Source of the DNA: Bradyrhizobium sp. AZCC 2262
Lineage (GTDB): Bacteria; Pseudomonadota; Alphaproteobacteria; Rhizobiales; Xanthobacteraceae
Length of the DNA: 64,000 bases
Reading direction: 5' to 3'
NCBI RefSeq assembly: GCF_036924535.1
Contig: NZ_JAZHRT010000001.1
Span: 6,448,001-6,512,000, forward strand
Shown: positions 51,853 through 59,816 of the stretch, piece after piece
Position numbering within the stretch: position 1 is the stretch's first letter
How the letters are laid out: each line of letters opens with the position of its first letter
Notes under the pieces: generated by a model
What the model was told of the DNA's origin: nothing
The model's database searches: none
Seen by the model: the letters and a program-made list of their open reading frames with translations, nothing else
Made by a program: the position numbers and the translations under genes

Positions 51853-53618
51853 CCCCGCAGCAGATCCGTCTCATCATCGCCGCGGCTATTGCCTGCCTCG
51901 TGGCGGCGCCTTTCGTGCTCAATCCGTTCAGCATCACCTTGCTGAACTACATCGGCATCTACTCGCTTGCCGCCATCGGGCTTGCGCTATTGACCGGGGT
52001 CGGCGGCATCGTGTCGTTCGGCCAGGCGGCTTTCGTCGGCGTCGCGGCCTATTCAACCGCCTGGGTCACGGCAGTGAACGGCTATTCGCCCTGGCTTGGG
52101 CTGGTGCTGGCCGTGGTTCTTACCTGCAGCATCGCGGCGATCCTGGGCTTCGTGACGCTGCGGCTGGGCGGCCATTTCCTGTCGCTAAGCACGGTTGCCT
52201 GGGGACTCGCGATCGCGTTCCTGTTCGGCAACATCGATGGCCTCGGTCAACACAACGGCATCTCGGGCATTCCGCCGATCTCGATCGGCCCGGTCGCACT
52301 GGTCGAAAGCCGGCAGATCTATTTCCTGATCTGGGCCATCGTCGTTGCGATCCTCCTTCTCTGCTACAACCTGCTCGACTCCCGCATCGGCCGCGCGATG
52401 CGCGCGCTCCGCGGCGGCAACACCCTGGTCGAGAGCCTCGGGATCAGCGCATTCCAGATCAAGCTGGTGACATTCGTGATCGCCGCGTTCCTCGGCGCGT
52501 TGTCCGGATGGCTCTATGCCCATCTCGGCCGTTTCGTCAGTCCCGGACCGTTCGACGCCAGCATGGGCATCGAATATCTGATGATGGCGATGGTCGGCGG
52601 CGCCGGCAGCATTTTGGGCGGCGTGGTCGGTGCTGCCATCGTCACGCTCCTGAAGAATTCCGTGCAGGACTACCTGCCGCTGATCGCCAAGGGCGCCTCC
52701 GGCCAGCTTGAGATCGTGGCTTTCTCGGCGCTGTTCATCCTGTTCCTGCAACGTGCCCGGCAGGGCATCGTCCCGTTCCTCTCCGGTTTTCTGCCCGACC
52801 TGAAGCAGTCTCGTCCGCAAGTGGCTGATCCATTACCGCTTCGAGATCAACCGGAGCCCGGCACGCTTCTTCTTAAGGTGAGCGACGCGCAGCGGCGATT
52901 TGGTGGTCTCGTCGCTGTCAACAATGTCAGCTTCGAGGTGAGGTCCGGCGAAATCCTCGGACTGATCGGGCCGAACGGCGCCGGCAAGACCACGATGTTC
53001 AACCTGCTCACTGGCGCGTTGCGCACCAACAGCGGCGAGATCGCGTTCGCGGGCCGCTCGATCTCCCGCGACCAGCAATTCCACATTGCCCGGTCCGGAA
53101 TCTCTCGCACCTTCCAGCACGTCAAGCTGCGCCCGCGCATGACGCTGCTCGACAATGTGCTGCTCGGCACCTACTCGCGCACCAGGACCGGCCTGCTCGC
53201 CGGCGCCCTGCGTTTGAACCAGGCGGAAGAAGCCAGCGCGCGCTACGAAGCGCTGCAGCAGCTCGAACGGGTCGGGCTCGGCGACAAGCCGTTCGAGCTC
53301 GCCGGCAATTTGCCGCTCGGCAATCAGCGCGTGCTCGAGATCGCCCGCGCGCTCGCCGCCGATCCGACGCTGCTCGTCCTCGACGAGCCGGCGGCCGGAC
53401 TGCGCCGCCAGGAAAAGCTCAAGCTAGCCGAACTGCTGCGATCGCTGCGCGCGGATCATCTGACCATCCTCCTGGTCGAGCACGACATGGAGTTCGTGAT
53501 GTCGCTGGTCGACCGCATCGTCGTGCTCGATTTCGGTTCAAAGCTCTGCGAAGGCGAGCCGGCGGCCATCCGCAGCGATGCCCGCGTCCAGGAAGCCTAT
53601 CTCGGAGGTGTCGCGTGA
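51849..53618 (+). CDS. Fused LivM permease and LivG ATPase
   Basis: A 589-residue fusion. Residues 1-310 are a LivM permease (GVGGIVSFGQAAFVGVAAYS, GRAMRALRGGNTLVESLGIS, MMAMVGGAGSILGGVVGAAI). A linker of about 30 residues follows. Residues about 340-585 are a LivG ATPase with Walker A LIGPNGAGKTTMFNLL, Walker B LLVLDEPAAGL and LVEHDMEFVMSLVDRI. The ABC signature is degenerate: NLPLGNQRVLEIARAL in place of LSxGxQ. The start overlaps livH, and its end overlaps livF by four bases. The fusion keeps permease and ATPase at fixed stoichiometry and has been seen in other alphaproteobacterial transporters. Confidence 0.94.
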   Translation: MTPQQIRLIIAAAIACLVAAPFVLNPFSITLLNYIGIYSLAAIGLALLTGVGGIVSFGQAAFVGVAAYSTAWVTAVNGYSPWLGLVLAVVLTCSIAAILGFVTLRLGGHFLSLSTVAWGLAIAFLFGNIDGLGQHNGISGIPPISIGPVALVESRQIYFLIWAIVVAILLLCYNLLDSRIGRAMRALRGGNTLVESLGISAFQIKLVTFVIAAFLGALSGWLYAHLGRFVSPGPFDASMGIEYLMMAMVGGAGSILGGVVGAAIVTLLKNSVQDYLPLIAKGASGQLEIVAFSALFILFLQRARQGIVPFLSGFLPDLKQSRPQVADPLPLRDQPEPGTLLLKVSDAQRRFGGLVAVNNVSFEVRSGEILGLIGPNGAGKTTMFNLLTGALRTNSGEIAFAGRSISRDQQFHIARSGISRTFQHVKLRPRMTLLDNVLLGTYSRTRTGLLAGALRLNQAEEASARYEALQQLERVGLGDKPFELAGNLPLGNQRVLEIARALAADPTLLVLDEPAAGLRRQEKLKLAELLRSLRADHLTILLVEHDMEFVMSLVDRIVVLDFGSKLCEGEPAAIRSDARVQEAYLGGVA

Positions 53619-54328
53619 CACAGATGCTCTCGATCGAGAATGTGTCGGTCGCCTACGGCAAGGTGGAGGCGGTGCGAAACGTTTCGCTATCCGTCGAGCA
53701 GGGGCAGATCGTGACCGTGATCGGTCCGAACGGCGCCGGCAAGACGACGCTTCTGATGGCCGCCATTGGTCTGCTGAAGTCCACCGGGCGGATGATGTTT
53801 CAAGGCGCCGATCTGGCGCGGATCGATGTCGAGGGACGCGTCGAGCGCGGCCTCTGCCTCGTGCCCGAGAAGCGCGAGCTTTTCGCCGACATGTCGGTCG
53901 CCGACAATCTGCTGCTCGGCACCTACAGCCTGCGCGACCGTTCGACGACGCGCAAAAGCCTCGACGACGTGTTCGACCGTTTTCCGCGCCTGAAGGAACG
54001 CAGCAAGCAGGCTGCCGGCACGTTATCGGGCGGCGAGCGGCAGATGCTGGCGCTCGGCCGTGCGCTGATGGCGAAGCCGAAACTCCTCGTCCTTGATGAG
54101 CCGAGTCTCGGCCTTGCGCCGCTCATCGTCCGCGAAATCTTCCGCACCATCGCGTCACTGCGGAGCCTCGGCGTTTCGGTCCTTCTCGTCGAGCAGAACG
54201 CCCGCGCCGCGCTGGAGACCGCGGATTACGGCTACGTGCTGGAAACCGGCGAGATCATCCAGTCCGGTCCGGCGGACACCCTGATCCACGACCCGAAACT
54301 GATTGCAGCCTATCTGGGCGGGCATTAG
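53615..54328 (+). CDS. livF: Branched-chain-type ABC transporter ATPase, LivF family
   Basis: A 237-residue ATPase starting at GTG 53615 (ATG at 53624 is the alternative). It has VSVAYGKVEAVRNVSLSVEQ, Walker A VIGPNGAGKTTLL, signature LSGGERQMLALGRALM, Walker B LLVLDEPSLGLAP and the switch His region replaced by LLVEQNARAALE, which is typical for LivF. It completes the importer. It faces the convergent 3-hydroxyacyl-CoA dehydrogenase gene over 106 bases containing a CCCCAT...ATGGGG stem (54364-54386) without a T tract. Confidence 0.95.
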   Translation: MTQMLSIENVSVAYGKVEAVRNVSLSVEQGQIVTVIGPNGAGKTTLLMAAIGLLKSTGRMMFQGADLARIDVEGRVERGLCLVPEKRELFADMSVADNLLLGTYSLRDRSTTRKSLDDVFDRFPRLKERSKQAAGTLSGGERQMLALGRALMAKPKLLVLDEPSLGLAPLIVREIFRTIASLRSLGVSVLLVEQNARAALETADYGYVLETGEIIQSGPADTLIHDPKLIAAYLGGH

Positions 54329-54434
54329 AGCGACCAAGAACGCGACCAAAACTACGAAAACAACCCCATGCAAAGTAGAAATGGGGCCTCGTATCGTCCG
54401 AACACACCAGATCTAGTCGCCAGGACAGCGCGCA

Positions 54435-55412
54435 TCAAGCGACGGGTTCGCGCGCAAGGCCCATGGCCCGCAGCGCCGACGCAAAGGCCGCGAGGCGTTG
54501 CTCGCGATAAGCGGCCTGGTCGACGCCTTCGTAGTTCATGAAGCCCTGCCCGGTCTTCATGCCGATCCGCCCCTCGCGCATATTCGTTGCGATGATGTCG
54601 GGTGCAGCGTAACGGCTATCGCCGAGCGCTTCGACCAGATAGCGGCTGGCATGATGCAGGATATCGCCGCCACCCCAGTCGATGAATTCGAGCAGGCCCA
54701 GCACCGCGAAGCGGAATCCGAAACCGTAGATGACGGCCTTGTCGATATCCTCCGCCGACGCGACGCCCTCTTCCACCATCCGGGCGGCCTCGTTCATGGC
54801 CAGCGACTGTATTCTCGGAACGATGAAGCCGGGCCGCGCCGCGCAGACGACCGGCACCTTGCCGATACCTTCCAGCAGCGCCTTCATCCGCGCCGTAACT
54901 TCCGGCGCGGTGAGCCGGCCGGGAGACAATTCGATCAACGGCACCAGATAGGCCGGATTGAGCCAGTGCGCGTTGAGGAAACGGCCGGGATGTTCGATCG
55001 AGCCTGCGAGATCGTCGACCAGTATCGTCGACGTGGTCGAGGCGATGATCGGGCCTTCGCCCGCCAGCCGCGAGGCCTCGGCCAAAGCCGCCTGCTTCAA
55101 AGCGAGAATCTCCGGCATCCCCTCGAAGATGACGTCGCAGCGCGGCAGCGCAGCATCCGCCTCCCGCCGAGGCTCGATCGTGATCCGGTCGGCGATTGTG
55201 GGCACAAGCTCCGGTGGAAGGAGATCGATGCGCGAGAGAATCTCGAGCGTCGAGCGGATTTCTGCTTTGGCTTCGGCCGCCAGCGCGTCAAATGCCGCCG
55301 CGTCCCGTTCCTTGAAGTCGACGACGACAACCTGGTGGCCGGCGAACGCGAACACGACCGCGATGCCGCGCCCCATTCGGCCGGCGCCGAGGCATCCGAT
55401 GACCGGTTTCAT
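54435..55412 (-). CDS. 3-Hydroxyacyl-CoA dehydrogenase family protein
   Basis: A 325-residue protein from ATG at 55412; the frame continues upstream only as a shadow of the previous gene. The Rossmann domain begins PVIGCLGAGRMGRGIAVVFA and contains FEGMPEILALKQAAL and ASTTSTILVDDLA. The C-terminal helical domain holds the catalytic HWLNPAYLVPLIEL and later RPGFIVPRIQSLAMNEA. It oxidises a 3-hydroxyacyl-CoA with NAD, probably in side-chain processing. The start overlaps the stop of the octopine-dehydrogenase-like gene by four bases. It is the last gene of the leftward operon beginning at 60989. Confidence 0.92.
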   Translation of the reverse strand: MKPVIGCLGAGRMGRGIAVVFAFAGHQVVVVDFKERDAAAFDALAAEAKAEIRSTLEILSRIDLLPPELVPTIADRITIEPRREADAALPRCDVIFEGMPEILALKQAALAEASRLAGEGPIIASTTSTILVDDLAGSIEHPGRFLNAHWLNPAYLVPLIELSPGRLTAPEVTARMKALLEGIGKVPVVCAARPGFIVPRIQSLAMNEAARMVEEGVASAEDIDKAVIYGFGFRFAVLGLLEFIDWGGGDILHHASRYLVEALGDSRYAAPDIIATNMREGRIGMKTGQGFMNYEGVDQAAYREQRLAAFASALRAMGLAREPVA

Positions 55413-56500
55413 CGAAAACCCTCGACCAGAAAATTTTGCAATGCGGCCCGGTCGAGATCGCCGAGACCGAGCGTGGAAAGGCTCCGGCCCGTCACCGCGA
55501 AATCCTGCCCCGTGATGGCGGAGCCGATCGCCAGGAATGCCTTGACGAGCGGTGTTTGCACGTCCACGAGGCCCGCCACCGACGCGAGGAACGACAGGCC
55601 GAGACGCAAATCCTCCAGCATGTAGCGGTGCTCGACGAGAATGAGGCGTTCGGACCAATCGCCGGAATGCGTGAGCTGGTCATGCGCGTCGCGCGCATAC
55701 ATCCAGGGTTCGCCGTCCTTCGAATAATGGTCGGCAAGGGGGAAGTGCGGCCCGCCATAGCCAAGCGCCTCGCGAATGGCGATGCGTTCGGCATCGAGCG
55801 CGTCCGTCACACGGCGTATCGCCGGCTGGGTACCTTCCTTGTGGATGTCCCACTTTTCGAAATGTTCGATCGGGCCGGCGTTCATCGTGATCAGCGGCGG
55901 ATGAATGATCGGGCCGGCATTCATCAGCGCGCCCGACAGCGCATCGCCGCATGGCTCGATGGCGTTTGGAAACGCGCGCTCGATCACGCTCAACGCGTGC
56001 GGGGCAAGGCGGTGCGGAAACACGCCGGTCGGCAACCGCGCGCCCCTGCCCGAGATGCGGACGGCATAAGGGCCCTGCTTGCGCGCCAGCCATGGCAAGG
56101 TCCCGGTCTCTGCAGTTGCGATCTCGGCGCGGTTGCCGGCGTCCTTTGCCGCGCGGGCGAAGATGTAGGAGCCGAACGTGCCGGGCGGCAGGAACACGAC
56201 CTGGCCGTCGCGCAGATGCGGCGCGGCCAGTTCGGCGATCGCTCCTTGCGCGAAGGCCGGCGCCGGACACAGGATGAGATCGGCCGTGTCAATAGCTTCC
56301 GCGATCGAAGACGTGACCGTCGCGAGCCTGGCATCGCGGCGGCCCGACCGGTCGATAACCGCTATCGTGCCGCCCTGCGCGCGATGCGCCTCCACGTCTT
56401 TGGGATTTCGCCGCCACAGCCGGACTTCGTGACCGGCCAACGCAAAGTCCCCGGCCGCTGCAAACGAACCGTTCCCTCCACCCAACACTGCGATCTTCAA
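55409..56500 (-). CDS. NAD(P)-dependent octopine/nopaline-dehydrogenase family protein
   Basis: A 363-residue protein with an N-terminal Rossmann domain (KIAVLGGGNGSFAAAGDFAL, then HEVRLWRRNPKD) and a C-terminal octopine-DH domain with GPIIHPPLITMNAGPIEHFE, which carries the His of the family's catalytic site, and YGGPHFPLADHY. Family members reductively join a keto acid with an amino acid or reverse that reaction. A catabolic role, oxidising an amine or hydroxy compound, fits this operon better than opine synthesis. The substrate is unknown. Confidence 0.88.
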   Translation of the reverse strand: MKIAVLGGGNGSFAAAGDFALAGHEVRLWRRNPKDVEAHRAQGGTIAVIDRSGRRDARLATVTSSIAEAIDTADLILCPAPAFAQGAIAELAAPHLRDGQVVFLPPGTFGSYIFARAAKDAGNRAEIATAETGTLPWLARKQGPYAVRISGRGARLPTGVFPHRLAPHALSVIERAFPNAIEPCGDALSGALMNAGPIIHPPLITMNAGPIEHFEKWDIHKEGTQPAIRRVTDALDAERIAIREALGYGGPHFPLADHYSKDGEPWMYARDAHDQLTHSGDWSERLILVEHRYMLEDLRLGLSFLASVAGLVDVQTPLVKAFLAIGSAITGQDFAVTGRSLSTLGLGDLDRAALQNFLVEGFR

Positions 56501-56521
56501 GATACCCTCCGCTTCAAACCG

Positions 56522-57169
56522 TTACGCCGGTTTTGCTTTGACGTTCTTTTCCTGCCAGGCCGCCCAGGTCGGCCGATCGATCTGGAACAGATCGGTGGAG
56601 CGCGCATACCAGCCGCTTCCATGCATGCGGGCGATCAGACGCAGCGCCTGGGTGTCGATGTGGCAGCGCTCCTTGTCCAGAATCACCGCGTCGTCGACAT
56701 GGGCGCGGACCACGCGGCCAATGACGGCGGTCTGACGCGGCCCCGTCACCAGCGACGTGAGCACCCGGCATTCGAACGACACCGGCGATTCCGCAATGCG
56801 CGGCGGGCGCACTGCCTGCGAGGCAGCCGGCGTCAGTCCGGCCAGTGTCAGTTCGTCGATCTCGGGCGGCGCGTCGATACAGGTGATGTTCATGGCCTCG
56901 GCGTTGCTCTCCGCGACGAGGTTCACGACGAATTCGCCGGTGTCGAGAATATTCGCCGCCGTGTCCTTGAACCGTACAGAGCCCGCCAGAAGTCCGATCG
57001 CGACAGTAGGCGGCTCATGCCCCATCACGTTGAAGAAGCTGAACGGCGCGGCATTGATCACGCCGCTCGCGGAGATCGTGGTGACCCAGGCGATCGGCCG
57101 CGGCGTTACCGTGGCCGTCAGGATCTTGTAGCGGTTCTGCGCTTCCAGCGTCTCCATGTCGAAGATCAT
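56522..57169 (-). CDS. Flavin reductase family protein (FMN-binding split barrel)
   Basis: A 215-residue protein with RYKILTATVTPRPIAWVTTI, then GVINAAPFSFFNVMGHEPPT and FVVNLVAESNAEAMNIT, the FMN-binding pattern of flavoredoxin-like flavin reductases. Usually such proteins hand reduced flavin to a two-component monooxygenase or reduce a substrate directly. No large monooxygenase component is encoded in the window, so its partner may lie beyond 64 kb. It lies nine bases downstream of the FAH-type gene and 21 bases upstream of the octopine-DH-like gene. Confidence 0.9.
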   Translation of the reverse strand: MIFDMETLEAQNRYKILTATVTPRPIAWVTTISASGVINAAPFSFFNVMGHEPPTVAIGLLAGSVRFKDTAANILDTGEFVVNLVAESNAEAMNITCIDAPPEIDELTLAGLTPAASQAVRPPRIAESPVSFECRVLTSLVTGPRQTAVIGRVVRAHVDDAVILDKERCHIDTQALRLIARMHGSGWYARSTDLFQIDRPTWAAWQEKNVKAKPA

Positions 57170-57178
57170 GCCGGCCCC

Positions 57179-58090
57179 TCAGATCGCGACCACCGGGTGG
57201 CGCAGCCGTCCGATGCCCGTCACTTCCGCTTCCACGACGTCGCCCGGCCACAGCCATTCCTGCGGAGAGCGCCCGGCGCCGACGCCCTCGGGCGTCCCCG
57301 TCGCGATGATGTCTCCCGGTTCCAGCGTCATCGCCGCCGAAATGTCAGCGATCAGGAGCGGCACCTTGAACAGCATGTGGCGGGTGTTGGAGCGCTGCTT
57401 CTCGACCCCGTTCACCGTCAGCCAGAGATCGAGCGCGTGCGGGTCGGTGATTTCGTCTGCGGTAACGATGCACGGCCCGAACGGCGCGTAGGTGTCCTGG
57501 CCCTTGGAGTAGATCCATTGGCCGGCGCGGCGATTGTCGCGGGCGCTGACGTCGATCATCACGCTGTAGCCGAACACAAAACCAAGAGCATCGGCTTCCG
57601 ACACCCGCCGCGCGGTTCGTCCCATCACGACGGCAAGCTCGACTTCCCAGTCGAGCTGCTGCGTGATGGCCTTGTTATGCTGGATGGCCTCATCCGGCCC
57701 GATCACGCTGGTCGGCGGTTTTGAGAAGATGATGGGCTGCTTGGGCAGGTCCTTTGCCGTATCCAGAGCGCGCGATGATTCTGCGACGTGCTCGACATAA
57801 TTGAGGCCGATGCCAAAAATGTTCTTGCGCGGACGCGGGATCGGCGCCAGCAGCCTGACGTTCGCCAGCGGCAATGCGGCGCCTACCGGCCAGTTGTCCT
57901 TGCCTTCGCTCAATATCTTCTTGAGCGCCGCCAATGCGGGCGGCCCGAGATCGATAAAGTCGAGCATCGATGAGGGGAGGGAAACCCCGGCATCATGCCC
58001 CGCCTCCTCGACGTCCACGACGAGGTCGTCGACAACAGCGCCAAGACGGGCGGCAGCCTCAATGGTGCTGCGATAGGTAACTAGACGCAC
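57179..58090 (-). CDS. Fumarylacetoacetate-hydrolase-family protein, probable fumarylpyruvate/maleylpyruvate hydrolase
   Basis: A 303-residue protein starting at GTG 58090 (GGAGGAG seven bases upstream). The FAH C-terminal domain is complete: IFGIGLNYVEHVAESSRALD, the metal ligands in LDWEVELAVVMG, then GYSVMIDVSARD and the loop TGTPEGVGAGRSP. Next to a gentisate-dioxygenase-type gene, the natural job is hydrolysis of the ring-cleavage product to pyruvate plus fumarate or malate. No maleylpyruvate isomerase is adjacent, so direct maleylpyruvate hydrolysis is possible. The operon is interrupted upstream by the repeat at 58109-58206. Confidence 0.9.
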   Translation of the reverse strand: MRLVTYRSTIEAAARLGAVVDDLVVDVEEAGHDAGVSLPSSMLDFIDLGPPALAALKKILSEGKDNWPVGAALPLANVRLLAPIPRPRKNIFGIGLNYVEHVAESSRALDTAKDLPKQPIIFSKPPTSVIGPDEAIQHNKAITQQLDWEVELAVVMGRTARRVSEADALGFVFGYSVMIDVSARDNRRAGQWIYSKGQDTYAPFGPCIVTADEITDPHALDLWLTVNGVEKQRSNTRHMLFKVPLLIADISAAMTLEPGDIIATGTPEGVGAGRSPQEWLWPGDVVEAEVTGIGRLRHPVVAI

Positions 58091-58108
58091 GGACTATCTC
58101 CTCCTGTA

Positions 58109-58206
58109 GCGTTTTCGAGCGAAGTGGATACCGGTTCGCGTGAAGAAAACGCGTCAAACAAGAATCTAGAGCTTCGGTTCTGATTCAATCAGAACCGAAG
58201 CTCTAG
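58109..58206. repeat. Double-palindrome intergenic repeat inside the ring-cleavage operon
   Basis: The left part has arms GCGTTTTC (58109-58116) and GAAAACGC (58145-58152). The right part is a perfect palindrome with 20-base arms, 58166-58185 and 58187-58206, around a single C. The right arm contains the stop codon (TAG at 58203-58205 on the minus strand) of the dioxygenase gene. I recognise the type (GTTTTCGAGCGAAGTGG...CGGTTCGCG core) as an interspersed repeat of Bradyrhizobium-like genomes. In RNA it would form strong hairpins between the dioxygenase and the FAH-type genes. Confidence 0.85.
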
Positions 58207-59330
58207 GATACGAGGGGCTGCCGGCCGCCATTGTCGCCAAAAGCTTCCTCGCGGTAGAGCCCGAGCGCGTGCATGACCGGCAGGTCGTTGAAGGTGAAGA
58301 GGCAGGCGTCCTCGCTGGCGGAGGCGTTGACATGCTCATGCCAGGCCCAGGACGGAACGCAGAAGATGTCGCGCTCCTTCCAGTCGAAGCGTTTGCCGTC
58401 GATGATCGAGTGACCGCGTCCCTTGGCGACCTGATAGATGAAGCTGCCGGTGTGACGATGCGCGTGCGTACTCTCGCCCGGCCGCAGCATCTGCATCGAT
58501 GCGCCGATCGTCTGCATCACCGGACCGCCGGTCACCGGGTTCACATATTTCATGAGCACGCCGTCATAGGGCGAACCATCGGTGGCCTTGCCGTAGCGCT
58601 GCAGCGCCTCGTAGGTCGGACCCCACTCATATTTCAATAGCGGCGAATATCCCTTGGACCATTCGGCGCCGGCCGGACGCAGGCCGGGATTGCCCCAGGT
58701 GTGCGTCATGTCGTCGACGGGATAGCCGACGCTCTGCTGCAGGTCGGGATGAACCACATAGAAATTGGCTTCGAGCGTGTTGACCAGGGGAATGTCGAGC
58801 CCGTCCTGCCAGATGCAGGGCGTGCCGTCGCTGGAGACGCCATGTTCGTGCCAGGTGCCGTTCGGCGTCAGCACAAAATCGTTGGCGCCGAGCGTCATCT
58901 TGTGGCCGTCGACGATGGTATAGGCGCCCTCGCCTTCCATGATGAAGCGAAGCGCGGAAGCCGAATGGGCGTGGGCGGATGCGACCTCGCCCGGATGCAT
59001 GACCTGCAGCCCGGAATAGAGCCAGCCGACCGCGGCGGCGTGATCACGCCGGCCGGGATTGTTCAGATAGATGACGCGACGACCAGCCTTCTCCGGCGAC
59101 ACCAGTTCGACGGAGCGCAGCACATGCGCGCGGAGGTCCTCATAGCGCCACAAGACTGGGACGGAGGACGATTTGGGCGCCCAGGGCTCGATCTTGTTCG
59201 CGACCGTCCAGAGCGCGCCCGCCTCCAGTCTTTCGAGTTCGTCGTAGTAGGCGAGCAGTTCCGGCGTGTCCTCGACATTGGCCCGTCCGGTCACGTCTTC
59301 CCGGTGGTTTTCACGAGCTTTCGTAGCCAT
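58203..59330 (-). CDS. Gentisate 1,2-dioxygenase-type bicupin ring-cleavage dioxygenase
   Basis: A 375-residue bicupin. The first cupin has the metal-binding HPGEVASAHAHSASALRFIM and LTPNGTWHEHG; the second has GESTHAHRHTGSFIYQVAKG and VPSWAWHEHVN. Both keep HxH and the later His, and the length fits gentisate 1,2-dioxygenase. The N-terminal part has GRRVIYLNNPG. The iron(II) enzyme opens a hydroxylated ring next to the carboxyl group. Relatives take salicylate, 1-hydroxy-2-naphthoate or 5-substituted salicylates, so gentisate itself is not certain. GGAGGG four bases before ATG 59330 supports the start. Confidence 0.92.
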   Translation of the reverse strand: MATKARENHREDVTGRANVEDTPELLAYYDELERLEAGALWTVANKIEPWAPKSSSVPVLWRYEDLRAHVLRSVELVSPEKAGRRVIYLNNPGRRDHAAAVGWLYSGLQVMHPGEVASAHAHSASALRFIMEGEGAYTIVDGHKMTLGANDFVLTPNGTWHEHGVSSDGTPCIWQDGLDIPLVNTLEANFYVVHPDLQQSVGYPVDDMTHTWGNPGLRPAGAEWSKGYSPLLKYEWGPTYEALQRYGKATDGSPYDGVLMKYVNPVTGGPVMQTIGASMQMLRPGESTHAHRHTGSFIYQVAKGRGHSIIDGKRFDWKERDIFCVPSWAWHEHVNASASEDACLFTFNDLPVMHALGLYREEAFGDNGGRQPLVS

Positions 59331-59370
59331 GTCGCCCTCCTGTCCTGGCGCCGTGTCCGGCGTCGCGTTG

Positions 59371-59775
59371 TCAGTTCATCTCGTCAGGTATCATCGCAAT
59401 CGCCTGGATTTCGACCTTGGCGCGATCCTCGATCAGCCCCGATACCTGCAGCGCCGTCATGGCCGGAAAGTGCCGGCCCATCACGTCACGATAGACCAGG
59501 CCGATTTCCTTCAGGCGCGCCGAGTATTCCTTGCGATCGAGCAGGAACCAGGTCATCGACACGATATGCTCAGGTCCCGCGCCGCCGGCACGCACCACCG
59601 CATCGACGTTCTTCAGGGTCTGGCCGACCTGACCCACCAGATCGTCGGACTCGAACTTGCACTGTTCGTTCCAGCCGATCTGGCCCGCGACGAAGATCAT
59701 CTTGCCGCGGGCGGCTACGCCGTTCGCGTAACCGCTCGGCTTGGCCCAACCGGGCGGCTGCAAGAACTCGAACAT
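59371..59775 (-). CDS. RidA/YjgF-family protein without the catalytic Arg
   Basis: A 134-residue Rid-fold protein with FVAGQIGWNEQC, LKNVDAVVRAGGAGPEHIVS and the C-terminal KVEIQAIAMIP. The enamine-deaminase Arg, normally in a PARxxV context, is Met106 here (HFPAMTALQV). It therefore falls with Rid subfamilies not expected to hydrolyse 2-aminoacrylate, several of which sit in aromatic-degradation operons with other duties. It lies 40 bases upstream of the dioxygenase gene and 41 bases downstream of the acyl-CoA dehydrogenase gene, all on one strand. Confidence 0.9.
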   Translation of the reverse strand: MFEFLQPPGWAKPSGYANGVAARGKMIFVAGQIGWNEQCKFESDDLVGQVGQTLKNVDAVVRAGGAGPEHIVSMTWFLLDRKEYSARLKEIGLVYRDVMGRHFPAMTALQVSGLIEDRAKVEIQAIAMIPDEMN

Positions 59776-59816
59776 TTCATACTCCCGTAGCAGGACGCGA
59801 CTGGACGTCCGCGCGG

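Noticed and set aside
55436..57724. Plus-strand 762-codon frame opposite three operon genes
   Set aside because: Spans several genuine leftward genes and their overlaps; composition is that of a shadow frame.
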